Source: Spirosoma utsteinense
GTDB taxonomy: Bacteria; Bacteroidota; Bacteroidia; Cytophagales; Spirosomataceae
Direction of reading: 5' to 3'
Assembly (NCBI RefSeq): GCF_014282275.1
Contig: NZ_VFIA01000015.1
Coordinates: forward strand, 62,001-126,000
DNA length: 64,000 nt
This document shows, piece after piece, positions 9,419-19,457 of the stretch. Below the pieces are notes generated by a model. The model ran no database searches. It saw nothing but the letters and a program-made list of their open reading frames with translations, and was not told the DNA's origin. Positions within the stretch are counted from its first letter, which is position 1. Each line of letters begins with the position of its first letter. A program made the position numbers and the translations under genes.

Positions 9419-9457
9419 CAGAAAGTGTGCATGCATTTAACCTAGACAAAAAGCGAC

Positions 9458-12400
9458 ATGAGGAGAATTTTATTAGTGAGTTTCCTATTGGTTTGCTCAC
9501 TCTGTGCCAACGTGTGGGCTCAGGAACGGAAGGTAACCGGCAAGGTAACATCTGCCGAAGATGGGAATGCCATTCCTGGGGTATCGATCGTGCTGAAAGG
9601 GTCGAGCCGGGGTGCCAATACCGATGCCGAAGGAAACTATGCTATTTCATTACCCGCCAGCGGAGGGACACTGGTGGTAAGTTTTGTAGGAACAACGACG
9701 CAGGAAATTGCCGTAGGAAATCGCTCGGTTATCGACGTCAAACTGGTTACCGACAGTCGGCAATTGACGGAGGTAGTCGTAACGGGCGTTGGCGTAGCGA
9801 CCGATAAACGGAAGCTGGGTATTGCCGTCGAATCGGTGTCGTCCAAAAACCTGCCACAAACGCCAACCGCTTCGATCGATCAGGCGCTGGTTGGTAAAAT
9901 TGCCGGTGCTCAGATCTCGAGTGGAAATGGTACCCCCGGTGCGCCAGTCAACATCGTGTTGCGCGGGATCAACACCATCAACCGGGGTACAGCCCCCATC
10001 CTGATCATCGACGGTGTGCAGGTCGATGCGTCCAGTTATGACTCGAACGGTAACTTTAACAGTAACCCAACCGCTATCCTAAGCTCAATCGACCCGAATA
10101 CGATCGAACGGGTTGAAGTTGTTCAGGGCGCTGCGGCTGCCACGCTGTATGGAGCGCAGGGAGCCAACGGGGTTATTCAGGTGTTTACCAAACGGGGAAA
10201 ATCCGGAAAACTTCAGATCGATATCTCGTCAGGTATCACACGCAACACATACCTGAACGTGGGGGGTGTAGCCAAGTCGCAGTTCAATGGCTTTGTTACC
10301 GATGCCCAGAATAACGTAATCGGTACGTCGGGAAAGCCGCTGACGTTTGATCCGAACACGCTGATCTACAGCGAGAACGTTCAGTATAACCCACTCGACG
10401 TTAACAACAAGGCTGACAAGCCCTATACGGCGAATCTGAAATACATCGATCACTACGACTACTTCTTCAAGCCCTCTACGACCTACAACAACAGCATTTC
10501 GCTGTCGGGTGGTCGCGATAAGTTCGACTTTGCCGTATCGGCCTCGAACAACCAGCAGGAAAGCAACATCATCAACAACGGAGGCTATCAGCGCAGTAAC
10601 ATTGTCACCAACATCGGGGCTGAACTGGCGAAAGGACTGACGTTCCGGACAACGACGCAGCTGATCTATACCAAGAATACGATCAAGTCGAACGACCGGA
10701 ATATCCTGTATACAGTGAATAACGCCCGGCCTTTCGCTGATTTTTCGGCGCTAGATCCTGACGGAAATCCGGGTATCTACTACGGTGATGCGGTGGGGGT
10801 AAACCACAACAACCCGAGCTACTGGCAGCGGTATACCAATAACAATGACAATAAAATAGACATTATCCAGAACCTGAACCTGAACTATAAACTGAACAAG
10901 TTCATAGACCTGGATGCTAAATACGGTATTAACTACTCGCGTCAGGAGATCATTACGACCTACCCGAACCAGACAGAAAATCGCAACGTGCAAGCCTACA
11001 GCGGCAGTAACTTCTGGGGTAACTACGCTACCGATGCAAAGGGAGAGATCGATAACTTAAGCCTGAACTCGACGTATCAGAACTTCCTGGCGTCGGCGTT
11101 TTTCAACACTGATTTTCAGAACGATTTCAAGTTGAACATCCCGATTCGGACCTCGACGCAGATCGCATTTGACTATCGGAACCGGAAATCGAAGGAGTAC
11201 AATACCTATAGCTTATCGCTGCCTACCTATGAGCCTTTTACGGCAGCTCAGGCATCTTCCTTCAAAACCTTCCGGGATTATACCGAGCCCTTTATTACCT
11301 ACGGTTACCTGGTGAACCAGCGGATCGATTTTGGTGATCTGGCCGGGGTATCGGGTGGTTTTCGTACCGACTTCTCGTCGGCCTTCGGTCAGGCGTCCAA
11401 GCCGTTCACGTTCCCACGGGGCGACGCTTATTTCCGGATATCTGCGTTGAAATTCTGGGAAAACAGCCCGATTTCGGGGATTTTTCCTGAATTTAAATTC
11501 CGGGCAGCTTACGGTCAGGCCGGTATTCAGCCAAGACCGTTCGACCGCTATCAGGTGCTGAACACCCGGACGCTGGGTAACGCCAACTCGTTCTATACAC
11601 CAGCCAGCCAGCCAAACCCGGACCTGAATGTAGAGGTATCGTCGGAGCTTGAAATTGGTACCGATCTGGCCCTGACACCGTTCAAAAGTTCCAACTGGCT
11701 GAGCAGCATACGCTTGTCGGCTACCTACTGGAACCGGTCGACAGACAACGCTATTTATGACATCAATGCGGCTCCATCGTCGGGAATCAACTCCATCAAA
11801 GACAATGCGTTCTCATTGGGGTCGCACGGTTTTCAGGCTTCGCTGAATGCCAACATCTTCCGGACGCCTACCTTCTCCTGGAATCTGACAACCAACTTCG
11901 GTCGTCAGACATCCGAAATCACGGCGGTAAAAGGCGGTGCTGAAGTTGTTGTCCTGTCGAACGCCGGTAGCACCAACTACGTCCTGAAAGCGGGTGAGAA
12001 AATCGGTCAGTTGTATGGCAATGTATCCATCAGCCAGGTCGATGCCAGAGACGTGAATGGTCAGCTTTACATCCCCGCCGATCAGCAGGCCAATTACACG
12101 GTAGCCAGCAACGGGTATGTTGTCAGCAAAGCAACCAAGCAGCCATTTTTCTCGGCTAACAAATACAGCTTTGGCGATCCTAACCCGCTGTTCAACATGT
12201 CGTTCATCAACGAATTCACGTTCAAAAACTTCCTTTCGTTTGGCTTCCAGTTCGACTGGGTACAGGGTAGCCACGTCTATAACCAGACAAAGGAATGGAT
12301 GTATCGCGATGGTATCCATGCTGACTATGCCAAGCCTTTCACCATCGAAGGCCAGACGGGTGCCTGGACGGCGTTCTACCGGGGTGTTTATGCACAGCGG

Positions 12401-12682
12401 GCTGCCAACGGAACAAAAGACTACTTCTACGAAGATGCTTCGTTCGTTCGGTTACGTAACGTTCAGGTGGGTGTCGACTTCAGTAAAATTGCCAACATAC
12501 CGGTTCTGCGTCGTGCTCAACTCGTCCTGTCGGGCCGTAACCTGCTGACCTTCACGAAGTATACGGGCTACGATCCTGAAATCAGCTCCGGTTCGGGTAA
12601 CTCGGCATGGGACCGTGGAACAGACCACAACACGATGCCAAACGTTCGTTCGTACCAGGCTACGCTAAACATCGGTTTCTAA
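9458..12682 (+). CDS. SusC/RagA family TonB-linked outer membrane protein (pair 2)
   Basis: A 1074-residue SusC-class importer with signal peptide ending VWAQ (about residue 22), carboxypeptidase-regulatory-like domain (about 25-105), plug (about 115-247) and barrel. The plug ends in a diverged signature, YGAQGANGVIQVFTKRG, where most family members have YG(S/A)R(A/G)ANGV. The N-terminus is nearly superimposable on that of the SusC at 1732 (shared ILLV, VCSL, VWAQER, TGKVTS/A, EDG, PGVS), so the two are probably paralogues, while the barrels differ much more. The operon continues with SusD after 81 bp. Substrate unknown. Confidence 0.95.
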   Translation: MRRILLVSFLLVCSLCANVWAQERKVTGKVTSAEDGNAIPGVSIVLKGSSRGANTDAEGNYAISLPASGGTLVVSFVGTTTQEIAVGNRSVIDVKLVTDSRQLTEVVVTGVGVATDKRKLGIAVESVSSKNLPQTPTASIDQALVGKIAGAQISSGNGTPGAPVNIVLRGINTINRGTAPILIIDGVQVDASSYDSNGNFNSNPTAILSSIDPNTIERVEVVQGAAAATLYGAQGANGVIQVFTKRGKSGKLQIDISSGITRNTYLNVGGVAKSQFNGFVTDAQNNVIGTSGKPLTFDPNTLIYSENVQYNPLDVNNKADKPYTANLKYIDHYDYFFKPSTTYNNSISLSGGRDKFDFAVSASNNQQESNIINNGGYQRSNIVTNIGAELAKGLTFRTTTQLIYTKNTIKSNDRNILYTVNNARPFADFSALDPDGNPGIYYGDAVGVNHNNPSYWQRYTNNNDNKIDIIQNLNLNYKLNKFIDLDAKYGINYSRQEIITTYPNQTENRNVQAYSGSNFWGNYATDAKGEIDNLSLNSTYQNFLASAFFNTDFQNDFKLNIPIRTSTQIAFDYRNRKSKEYNTYSLSLPTYEPFTAAQASSFKTFRDYTEPFITYGYLVNQRIDFGDLAGVSGGFRTDFSSAFGQASKPFTFPRGDAYFRISALKFWENSPISGIFPEFKFRAAYGQAGIQPRPFDRYQVLNTRTLGNANSFYTPASQPNPDLNVEVSSELEIGTDLALTPFKSSNWLSSIRLSATYWNRSTDNAIYDINAAPSSGINSIKDNAFSLGSHGFQASLNANIFRTPTFSWNLTTNFGRQTSEITAVKGGAEVVVLSNAGSTNYVLKAGEKIGQLYGNVSISQVDARDVNGQLYIPADQQANYTVASNGYVVSKATKQPFFSANKYSFGDPNPLFNMSFINEFTFKNFLSFGFQFDWVQGSHVYNQTKEWMYRDGIHADYAKPFTIEGQTGAWTAFYRGVYAQRAANGTKDYFYEDASFVRLRNVQVGVDFSKIANIPVLRRAQLVLSGRNLLTFTKYTGYDPEISSGSGNSAWDRGTDHNTMPNVRSYQATLNIGF

Positions 12683-12763
12683 CTTAACTGGCGCTAGCTA
12701 CCGGCAGGCTTCCAGGGGAGCCCCACGGGTAGCCGGCCCGCTATACCTTTCAATGATTCGTCG

Positions 12764-14416
12764 ATGAAAAAGATACAAGTTTTAGTAGCGGTGATGCTGC
12801 TTGGTTTCGCTACCTCCTGCAAGGAGCAGCTTGACGTTAAAAACCCGAACCAGCCAACGGTAAGTAGTGCCAACACCGAGTCGGGCATTATCAACTTCGC
12901 CCAGGGGGGCGTTTACGTAAACGGATTCCGTGAAATAAAAGCGGATTTATACGATGGTATTCCCGGTTATTTCTGGTCGGGTGCCATTGGGGTCCATGAA
13001 CTGATGGGCGATGTGATCAGTGAAGAGGCTGCCAACCAGTTCGGTAACCAGATTGGTGCTCCGGATTATGTGATTCTCGACGATGGTTCGCGCGTGTTGA
13101 ATCCAAACGCACCAAACACGCAAATTGCGCTGATCCGTCAGGTTAACGTCAATGCTAACCAGGGAGCCAATCCGCTGTTTCATGAATGGTGGTACATGTA
13201 TTCGATGAACAGCCAGATGAATAAAGTGCTGGAGTTATCGGAGCAGGTTGCGTTCGCCGGCGATGCGGCTACCAAGAAAGCCGTTATTCAGGCATGGGTC
13301 TACTGGTGGAAAGGATTTGCCTATTCGCGGATTGGATCGATGTACTACGCGGGTATCATCAACAGTGCCACTAACGGTACGAACGGAAATTTCGTGTCCA
13401 AAGAGAAGATGATCGAAGAGGCTAATGCCAATCTGGATAAAGCGGCTGCCCTGCTTACTACCATCGGAACGGCTGCTGACTATGCTCCCATGATGGCCAG
13501 AATCATCCCCGATGTGAATCAGGTTGGTAAAGGAGTGGTACCCACGACAGCCATGTGGAAGCGTAACATCAATACGTTGAAAGCCCGGAATCTGCTGGTA
13601 AACACCACCACCAAAGCTATGACAGCCGCGCAGTGGACGCAGGTGCTTACCCTGACGAACGATGGGGTTACTGCTTCGGACTATGTCTTTACGGCCCGGT
13701 CAAACACCAATGGTGATGTTCTGGCACCGCTAACGGGTACCGTAGCCGCCAAGGCGACTGGTGATCCATCGGGTGGAGCTACCTACAAAATCAGTGAGCG
13801 GTTGATTCAGGATTACAGAACGGGCGATCAGCGGTTAGCCAACAATTTCACCCAGCGGGCTACCCCCTGGATCGGCGAAAGCAGCCGGGGCAATGCGTTC
13901 AATACGCGTTGGGCACTGGTAGACGGCGGCAAGAAACTACCCGGCGTCATTACGTTGTCTGACCGGACGGCGGGTGCAACGGAGCTGTATCTGGTTGGTA
14001 GCTACGAAGAAAATGAGCTGATGAAAGCCGAAGCGCTTATTAACACGGGTAAAATCGAAGACGGTCTCAAATCGGTCGACGCTGTCCGGACGGCGCAGGG
14101 CGCTGGACTGGCGGCTGTATCCGGCAAAGGGCTTACGCTCGATCAGGCTAAAGAAGAACTACGTCGGGAGCGCCGGGTTGGGCTTGCCTTCCGGGGACTT
14201 TCGTTCTACGATGCTCGCCGTTGGGGTGTAATTGATCCGGTAGCCAGTGGCGGTGGCCGCAAAGGGGCTGTTGTGCTCGATAGAGCTGGTAAAGTAAACA
14301 CTAACGCAACCATCGAATACAACTTCCTGGATTATTGGGATGTGCCCGATAACGAGCTGAAGTATAATACGGCTGCGTCAGGTAGTGCTCCGACCATGAA
14401 TCCAAAAACAAAATAA
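12764..14416 (+). CDS. SusD/RagB family lipoprotein (pair 2)
   Basis: A 550-residue surface lipoprotein with signal peptide MKKIQVLVAVMLLGFATSC and lipidated Cys19. The C-terminal half contains the typical SusD helix seen as EELRRERRVGLAFRGLSFYD followed by ARRWG, the local equivalent of the RxxELAFEGxRxxDLxRxG block. It should cap the SusC barrel encoded just upstream. A terminator follows 24 bp after the stop, so the operon contains only the SusC/SusD pair and offers no enzyme from which to guess the substrate. Confidence 0.93.
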   Translation: MKKIQVLVAVMLLGFATSCKEQLDVKNPNQPTVSSANTESGIINFAQGGVYVNGFREIKADLYDGIPGYFWSGAIGVHELMGDVISEEAANQFGNQIGAPDYVILDDGSRVLNPNAPNTQIALIRQVNVNANQGANPLFHEWWYMYSMNSQMNKVLELSEQVAFAGDAATKKAVIQAWVYWWKGFAYSRIGSMYYAGIINSATNGTNGNFVSKEKMIEEANANLDKAAALLTTIGTAADYAPMMARIIPDVNQVGKGVVPTTAMWKRNINTLKARNLLVNTTTKAMTAAQWTQVLTLTNDGVTASDYVFTARSNTNGDVLAPLTGTVAAKATGDPSGGATYKISERLIQDYRTGDQRLANNFTQRATPWIGESSRGNAFNTRWALVDGGKKLPGVITLSDRTAGATELYLVGSYEENELMKAEALINTGKIEDGLKSVDAVRTAQGAGLAAVSGKGLTLDQAKEELRRERRVGLAFRGLSFYDARRWGVIDPVASGGGRKGAVVLDRAGKVNTNATIEYNFLDYWDVPDNELKYNTAASGSAPTMNPKTK

Positions 14417-14440
14417 TCAGTATAGTTACTATTGATATGG

Positions 14441-14471
14441 AAAAGTCCCTGCCGCTGGTAGGGACTTTTTT
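14441..14471 (+). terminator. Rho-independent terminator ending SusCD operon 2
   Basis: AAAAGTCCCT (14441-14450) pairs with AGGGACTTTT (14460-14469) around a 9-nt loop, followed by TT; the A and T runs on both sides could allow bidirectional action. Confidence 0.88.
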
Positions 14472-14722
14472 GTGATTCTCTTCCTTCGGCTCTGCCGTTG
14501 CCGTAGGACCTGATCGCAAACTTTTTGACTACATATACCTGCTTATTGCATAATTTTTTGAATATTGTTCTGCTGAAAAACAGAATAACCGACTTGTCAT
14601 CGTTAGTAGTACGATTGTCTGAGGATTGACCAAGCCGGTTGCACCATACAAACTTCTCAACGACCTGACCTGCAACCGGATTCGCCTGATTTCAGGAACA
14701 AGCAACGCCTTTTACCCACTAT
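14472..14722. other. Intergenic stretch before SusCD pair 3
   Basis: About 250 bases that must carry the promoter of operon 3. I find no pair of boxes with the correct 19-bp spacing; TACGATTG near 14610 is one mismatch from the -7 consensus but lacks a -33 box. No gene or repeat is seen. Confidence 0.35.
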
Positions 14723-17700
14723 ATGAGGAACCACTACAATACGGTCATTTTCGGAGTCTTCTTTATCCTGCTCTCAGGCGGGCTCCTGGCGCAGGGACTT
14801 CGCATTTCGGGACGCATCACGTCGGTGAGCGACGGTCAGGCGCTGCCCGGTGTAAACGTGCTGGTCAAGGGCACCACCAACGGTGTTAGCACCGATGCCA
14901 ACGGGAACTACAGCCTCACAATTCCGAACGGATCGGTTACGCTGTTGCTTACCTCCATCGGGATCGTAACGCAGGAGGTAGCCGTTGGTAACCGAACGGT
15001 CATTAACGTTCAGATGGTTGAAGCCATCAACGAACTGAGCCAGGTAGTTGTGACAGGCTACAATACCACCCAGCGAAAGGACATTACCGGCTCAATTACG
15101 TCGGTTTCGCCCGAGAAATTCAAAAACATCCCCATTACCAGCTTCGACCAGGCGCTTCAGGGCCAGGCCGCCGGGGTGCAGGTGACGCAGTCGTCGGGCA
15201 CACCGGGCGGTGGTATCAACGTTCGGGTACGGGGCAGCACCTCCATTTCGGCTTCCAACCGCCCGCTGTTTGTAGTCGATGGCGTACCGGTAGAAGACGG
15301 ACAACTGACGAACCGGGAGTTTGGTGGCCAGCAGGATAACGCCTTCGCTCTGTTCAATCCAAACGATATCGAGAGCATCGATGTGCTGAAAGATGCCTCA
15401 GCCAAAGCTATCTACGGGTCGCGGGCGGCCAACGGGGTGGTGTTGATCACGACAAAAAAAGGCCGGTCCGGTCAGAAAACAACCTTCAGCGCCGATGTGC
15501 AGCGGGGTATGATCGACATGGTTCGGCGTCCCGACCTGCTCAACGCGTCGGAGCTGCTCGAACTACAGCGCGAAGCCGTTACCAATGCCGGCCAGGACCC
15601 CGACAAGCAGGGTCTGGTGCGCGGGGTGACCGATGGTGTCGATACCGACTGGGTCAAAGCCACCACCCGGCGCGCCATCTACCAGCAATACCAGCTTTCG
15701 AGCCAGGGAGGTAATGATAAGACGCAGTTTTACCTGAGCGGCAGTTACCGCAATGAGGAAGGCGTTCAACTCAACAACGAGTTTGGTCGCTACACCGGCC
15801 AGTTCAAATTTGACCACAAGGCCACCTCACAACTGTCGTTCGGGACCAACATAACATTGTCGCGGGCCAAAAATAAGCGGGTCAAAGGCGATAATTTTCT
15901 GGATGGAGTCTACTCCGGTGCCGTAAAGAGCCTGCCGTATTACTCGCCCTACGACGAATTTGGCCGACTTTATGGGCCAAACGATGACAACTACGCGGGC
16001 TTCCCCAACTTCAACCCGGTTGGTCAGGCGGTGCTGCCCCGTTTTGAAACGTACACGGCTAAACTCCTGGGCGGGCTATATGCAGAATATGAGTTCATTC
16101 CGAACCTGCGGCTGCGCTCGAAGATAAGCATCGACTACAACAACGTTACCGAAGATAACTTCGAACCCTCGACGACGGCCATCGGCGGTTTCCTGACCAG
16201 TGTGGGCGGGCAGGGGTATGGCGACTTCAGCAATTCAACGTTCTCGACGCTGATCAATACCAGCACCCTGACCTATAATTTCCGGCTGGCCAGCAAGCAC
16301 AAATTCAATACCATGGCTGGTTTCGAAGCGTTGCAGCGGCAGCAACGCAGCGGAAACCTACAGGGGCGGCTATTTCCGAGTGATGATTTTACGTATATCA
16401 GATCGGCCGGCATTGTCGATCAGGGGGATTCCTACCGCGTCAACAGTGGCCTGATCTCTACTTTTGGCGAGGTTCGCTACGACTATGACGAAAAGTACCT
16501 GGCTACGATCACGGCCCGCTACGATGGCTCGTCACGCTTTGGGCAGGACAAGCAGTTTGGGATATTCCCGTCGGCGTCGCTGGCCTGGCGCATCTCGTCG
16601 GAGCCGTTCATGCAACGCTTCCGGTTCCTGAGCGACCTGAAGCTGCGAACCAGTTTTGGGTTTACGGGTAATGAACGCATCGGCGACTTCCAGTTTCTGG
16701 GTACCTGGGCATCCACTACCTACAGCGGTTCGACGGGCGTAGGGCCGCGCGCCCTGACAAACCCCCAGTTGCAGTGGGAGCGTACGCGTGAAGCCAACGT
16801 AGGACTGGATGCTTCCTTATTCAGCGGGCGGCTCAACGTGACCGTCGACGCCTACAGCAACCTGACCGATAAACTTCTGTTTGCCCAGCCAATTCCGCAG
16901 ACGACCGGCTTCAGTACCGTGCAGGGGAACATTGGGAAGGTATCCAACAAGGGCATCGAACTTACCATTTCGACCGTCAACATCGACCGGGGGGGCGTTC
17001 GCTGGAGTACCGACCTCAACCTGTCGCGGAATGACAATAAAGTGGTTGAACTGGTTAGCAGCGAGCCTATTTTCAGGGGCTATACGGCCAACGGCGTCAG
17101 CAATACGAACGTGATCCTGCCCGGCCAGCCGCTGGGTACCTTCTGGGGATTGAAATTCCTGGGTGTCGATCCGGCCACGGGCAACGCTATCTACGATGAC
17201 AAGAACGGCGATGGCCGCATCACGCCCGATGATGGGCAGGTGATCGGCAACGCCCAACCCAAACTGTTTGGCGGTTTCACCAACCGGGTTACCTGGAAAG
17301 GTTTCGAGCTGAGCGGTTTCTTTCAGTTTTCGTATGGCAACAGCATCATGAATCTCACCAACCAGACGCTGCTGAACTCAGGGGCTGATCTGGAAAATAA
17401 CCAGTCGCGGAAGGCGCTCCAGCGCTGGCGGAAAGAGGGCGATATCACCAGCGTACCCAAGTATGTGTCCAAGAGTACGTATAATAACTTCCTGAGCAGT
17501 CGGTATGTGGAAGACGGTTCGTATGTCCGGTTGAAAAACGTGTCGCTGGGTTATAACCTGCCCAAGCAATGGATAACGCGGTATAAACTGTCGAACCTGC
17601 GGGTTTACGCGTCGGGAACCAACTTATGGACCCTGACCCAGTATTCCGGCCCCGACCCGGAGGTCAGCACGCTCGATGGCTCAACAACCGCCCAGGGTAT

Positions 17701-17761
17701 CGACTTCTTTACCTTCCCCCAGGTCAAAACGGTCATTGTGGGGTTGTCGGTAAATTTCTAA
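14723..17761 (+). CDS. SusC/RagA family TonB-linked outer membrane protein (pair 3)
   Basis: A 1012-residue SusC-class importer. The signal peptide ends LLAQ (about residue 24). A regulatory-like beta-sandwich (about 28-105), the plug (about 112-245) with the canonical signature YGSRAANGVVLITTKKG, and the barrel follow. It opens the longest operon in the window: SusD, a terminal-hairpin repeat, two lipoproteins and a T9SS-secreted metalloprotease on the same strand. That context points to import of peptides released by the protease, by analogy with RagAB of Porphyromonas, which imports oligopeptides. The plug and signature resemble those of the minus-strand SusC at 24699. Confidence 0.95.
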   Translation: MRNHYNTVIFGVFFILLSGGLLAQGLRISGRITSVSDGQALPGVNVLVKGTTNGVSTDANGNYSLTIPNGSVTLLLTSIGIVTQEVAVGNRTVINVQMVEAINELSQVVVTGYNTTQRKDITGSITSVSPEKFKNIPITSFDQALQGQAAGVQVTQSSGTPGGGINVRVRGSTSISASNRPLFVVDGVPVEDGQLTNREFGGQQDNAFALFNPNDIESIDVLKDASAKAIYGSRAANGVVLITTKKGRSGQKTTFSADVQRGMIDMVRRPDLLNASELLELQREAVTNAGQDPDKQGLVRGVTDGVDTDWVKATTRRAIYQQYQLSSQGGNDKTQFYLSGSYRNEEGVQLNNEFGRYTGQFKFDHKATSQLSFGTNITLSRAKNKRVKGDNFLDGVYSGAVKSLPYYSPYDEFGRLYGPNDDNYAGFPNFNPVGQAVLPRFETYTAKLLGGLYAEYEFIPNLRLRSKISIDYNNVTEDNFEPSTTAIGGFLTSVGGQGYGDFSNSTFSTLINTSTLTYNFRLASKHKFNTMAGFEALQRQQRSGNLQGRLFPSDDFTYIRSAGIVDQGDSYRVNSGLISTFGEVRYDYDEKYLATITARYDGSSRFGQDKQFGIFPSASLAWRISSEPFMQRFRFLSDLKLRTSFGFTGNERIGDFQFLGTWASTTYSGSTGVGPRALTNPQLQWERTREANVGLDASLFSGRLNVTVDAYSNLTDKLLFAQPIPQTTGFSTVQGNIGKVSNKGIELTISTVNIDRGGVRWSTDLNLSRNDNKVVELVSSEPIFRGYTANGVSNTNVILPGQPLGTFWGLKFLGVDPATGNAIYDDKNGDGRITPDDGQVIGNAQPKLFGGFTNRVTWKGFELSGFFQFSYGNSIMNLTNQTLLNSGADLENNQSRKALQRWRKEGDITSVPKYVSKSTYNNFLSSRYVEDGSYVRLKNVSLGYNLPKQWITRYKLSNLRVYASGTNLWTLTQYSGPDPEVSTLDGSTTAQGIDFFTFPQVKTVIVGLSVNF

Positions 17762-17798
17762 CCCATCATTCATTCTGTCGATTGACGAACACCCTGCT

Positions 17799-19184
17799 AT
17801 GATCCGTCTTATTCGCTATAGTCTTTTCTTCGTCTTGTTGGGCCTCAGCGCCTGTAATGAGGTGCTGGAACCTAAACCCGTCGACCTGCTGGTCGATGAG
17901 CTGGTTCTCAATGAACCCAACGACGTTCAGCCCGTTCGGCTCGGTATGTACAGCTCCCTGCGCGGAGCAGCCGCGCCGATCATTATTGCCGGTGATTTTA
18001 CCGCCGACTATATCCAGTTCAACGGCACATTCAACGATTATCGTGAATTGGGTACCAAGCAGATTACGGCGGCCAACGGGGCAGTCGAAGCCTTGTGGAG
18101 CAATCTGTATCGTACGGTGTATGTCGCTAATTTCATGCTCGAAACGCTGCCGAAGGTCGCGGGTGTGCCCGAAGCGACCCGCAAGCAGGTACTGGCCGAA
18201 GCCCGGTTTCTACGCGGCTTTGCCAACTTTATCGGGACCTACACCTACGGCGACATTCCGCAGGTAACCTCCACAGAACAGGCCGCCAACCGGGTTATTG
18301 GCCGGACGCCCCGGGCTACTATACTGGCGTCGGTACTGGCCGATTATGAAGCGGCTTTGACAGACTTGCCAGCCATAGCCGCTGGCTCAACCAACATTAC
18401 TACCAACGCCACCTACCTGAACAAAACAACTTGCCGGGCGGCTATGGCTCGCTTCTACCTGTACCAGAAAAACTGGGCAAAGGCCGAAGAAATGGCCTCG
18501 GCAGTGATCAATTCGGGAGTGTATACCCTGGAGCCTAATTATATTGATCTGGTAACAAGGGATTTTACAGGAGAGGCCATTCTGGAAGTGGGCTACAACC
18601 TCTCCGACGATCCAGGAACGGATCAAAATGCCTTTGGATTGAACAATATTCTGGCTGGCCGGCGGGAGGTCATTCCGTCGAACCAGCTGGTGCTGTCGCT
18701 GGTATCTACCGAGGCCGGGCTGCGTCAGTCAACTATCGATTTCGATACCCAGGATCTGGGCGGCAGCGATAACGGCTGGACGGTAGCCAAGTATGGCACG
18801 GCTTCGGAAGACAATAACAACATCGTCCTGATCCGGCTCGCCGAGATGTATTTGATCCGGGCCGAAGCGCGGGCTCAGTTGGGTCGTCAAACGGGCGCTA
18901 CGGGTGCCGTTGCCGACTTGAACATACTGCGTAACCGGGCCAAAGCCCCGGCCATCACGACGACGGTTCAGGCCGATGTACTGCTGGCAGTGGAGCGCGA
19001 GCGGGTCTACGAACTGGCATTCGAAGGACATCGCTGGTATGACCTGGTGCGTACGGGTCGGGCCCAGGCTGTCATGTCGTCGTTCTCGCCCAACTGGAAT
19101 AGCCGCTATGAACTGTGGCCCATCCCGCAGCGGGAAGTTCAGCAAAATCCTACCCTAAGAGCACAGCAGAATCCGGGGTACTAA
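17799..19184 (+). CDS. SusD/RagB family lipoprotein (pair 3)
   Basis: A 461-residue lipoprotein (lipobox GLSAC, Cys19), slightly shorter than the first two SusD proteins. It has both classical SusD C-terminal blocks: ERVYELAFEGHRWYDLVRTG and, at the end, WPIPQREVQQNPTLRAQQNP, typical of full-length family members. It begins 37 bp after the SusC stop and should form the lid of that importer. The next gene is 273 bp downstream, behind a long perfect palindrome that may separate expression of the importer from the protease part of the cluster. Confidence 0.94.
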   Translation: MIRLIRYSLFFVLLGLSACNEVLEPKPVDLLVDELVLNEPNDVQPVRLGMYSSLRGAAAPIIIAGDFTADYIQFNGTFNDYRELGTKQITAANGAVEALWSNLYRTVYVANFMLETLPKVAGVPEATRKQVLAEARFLRGFANFIGTYTYGDIPQVTSTEQAANRVIGRTPRATILASVLADYEAALTDLPAIAAGSTNITTNATYLNKTTCRAAMARFYLYQKNWAKAEEMASAVINSGVYTLEPNYIDLVTRDFTGEAILEVGYNLSDDPGTDQNAFGLNNILAGRREVIPSNQLVLSLVSTEAGLRQSTIDFDTQDLGGSDNGWTVAKYGTASEDNNNIVLIRLAEMYLIRAEARAQLGRQTGATGAVADLNILRNRAKAPAITTTVQADVLLAVERERVYELAFEGHRWYDLVRTGRAQAVMSSFSPNWNSRYELWPIPQREVQQNPTLRAQQNPGY

Positions 19185-19336
19185 AGCGAGATCGAATGCA
19201 GCAGTACGTTAATGAGTTGGAAGTAATTGATCCGTGCGCATGTTGTGATCAATGATGACATTGCTTACCGCCACGACATGAAACAGAGAGACATAAGTAC
19301 TCAAGTATAAATAGCTTAGGTTATTGTGAAAAAGCG

Positions 19337-19423
19337 TTTTTGTCATGCTGACGAAGGAAGCATCTTCGGTAGCTGGATAAATCACCTCACCCGAAGATGC
19401 TTCCTTCGTCAGCATGACAAAAA
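19337..19423. repeat. Long perfect inverted repeat, TTTGTCATG family, copy 1
   Basis: Arms 19337-19369 and 19391-19423 are exact 33-nt reverse complements around a 21-nt loop. The arm begins TTTTTGTCATG and ends GAAGGAAGCATCTTCGG. As it ends in a T run on one strand and an A run on the other, it could act as a bidirectional terminator or RNA-processing site. A related but longer element lies at 37900-38020: the same TTTGTCATG end, the same ATCTTCGG inner end, and 16 of 20 inner bases alike. Confidence 0.9.
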
Positions 19424-19457
19424 AATACTCTAATGTATTTTAGATGACCTACTTACC

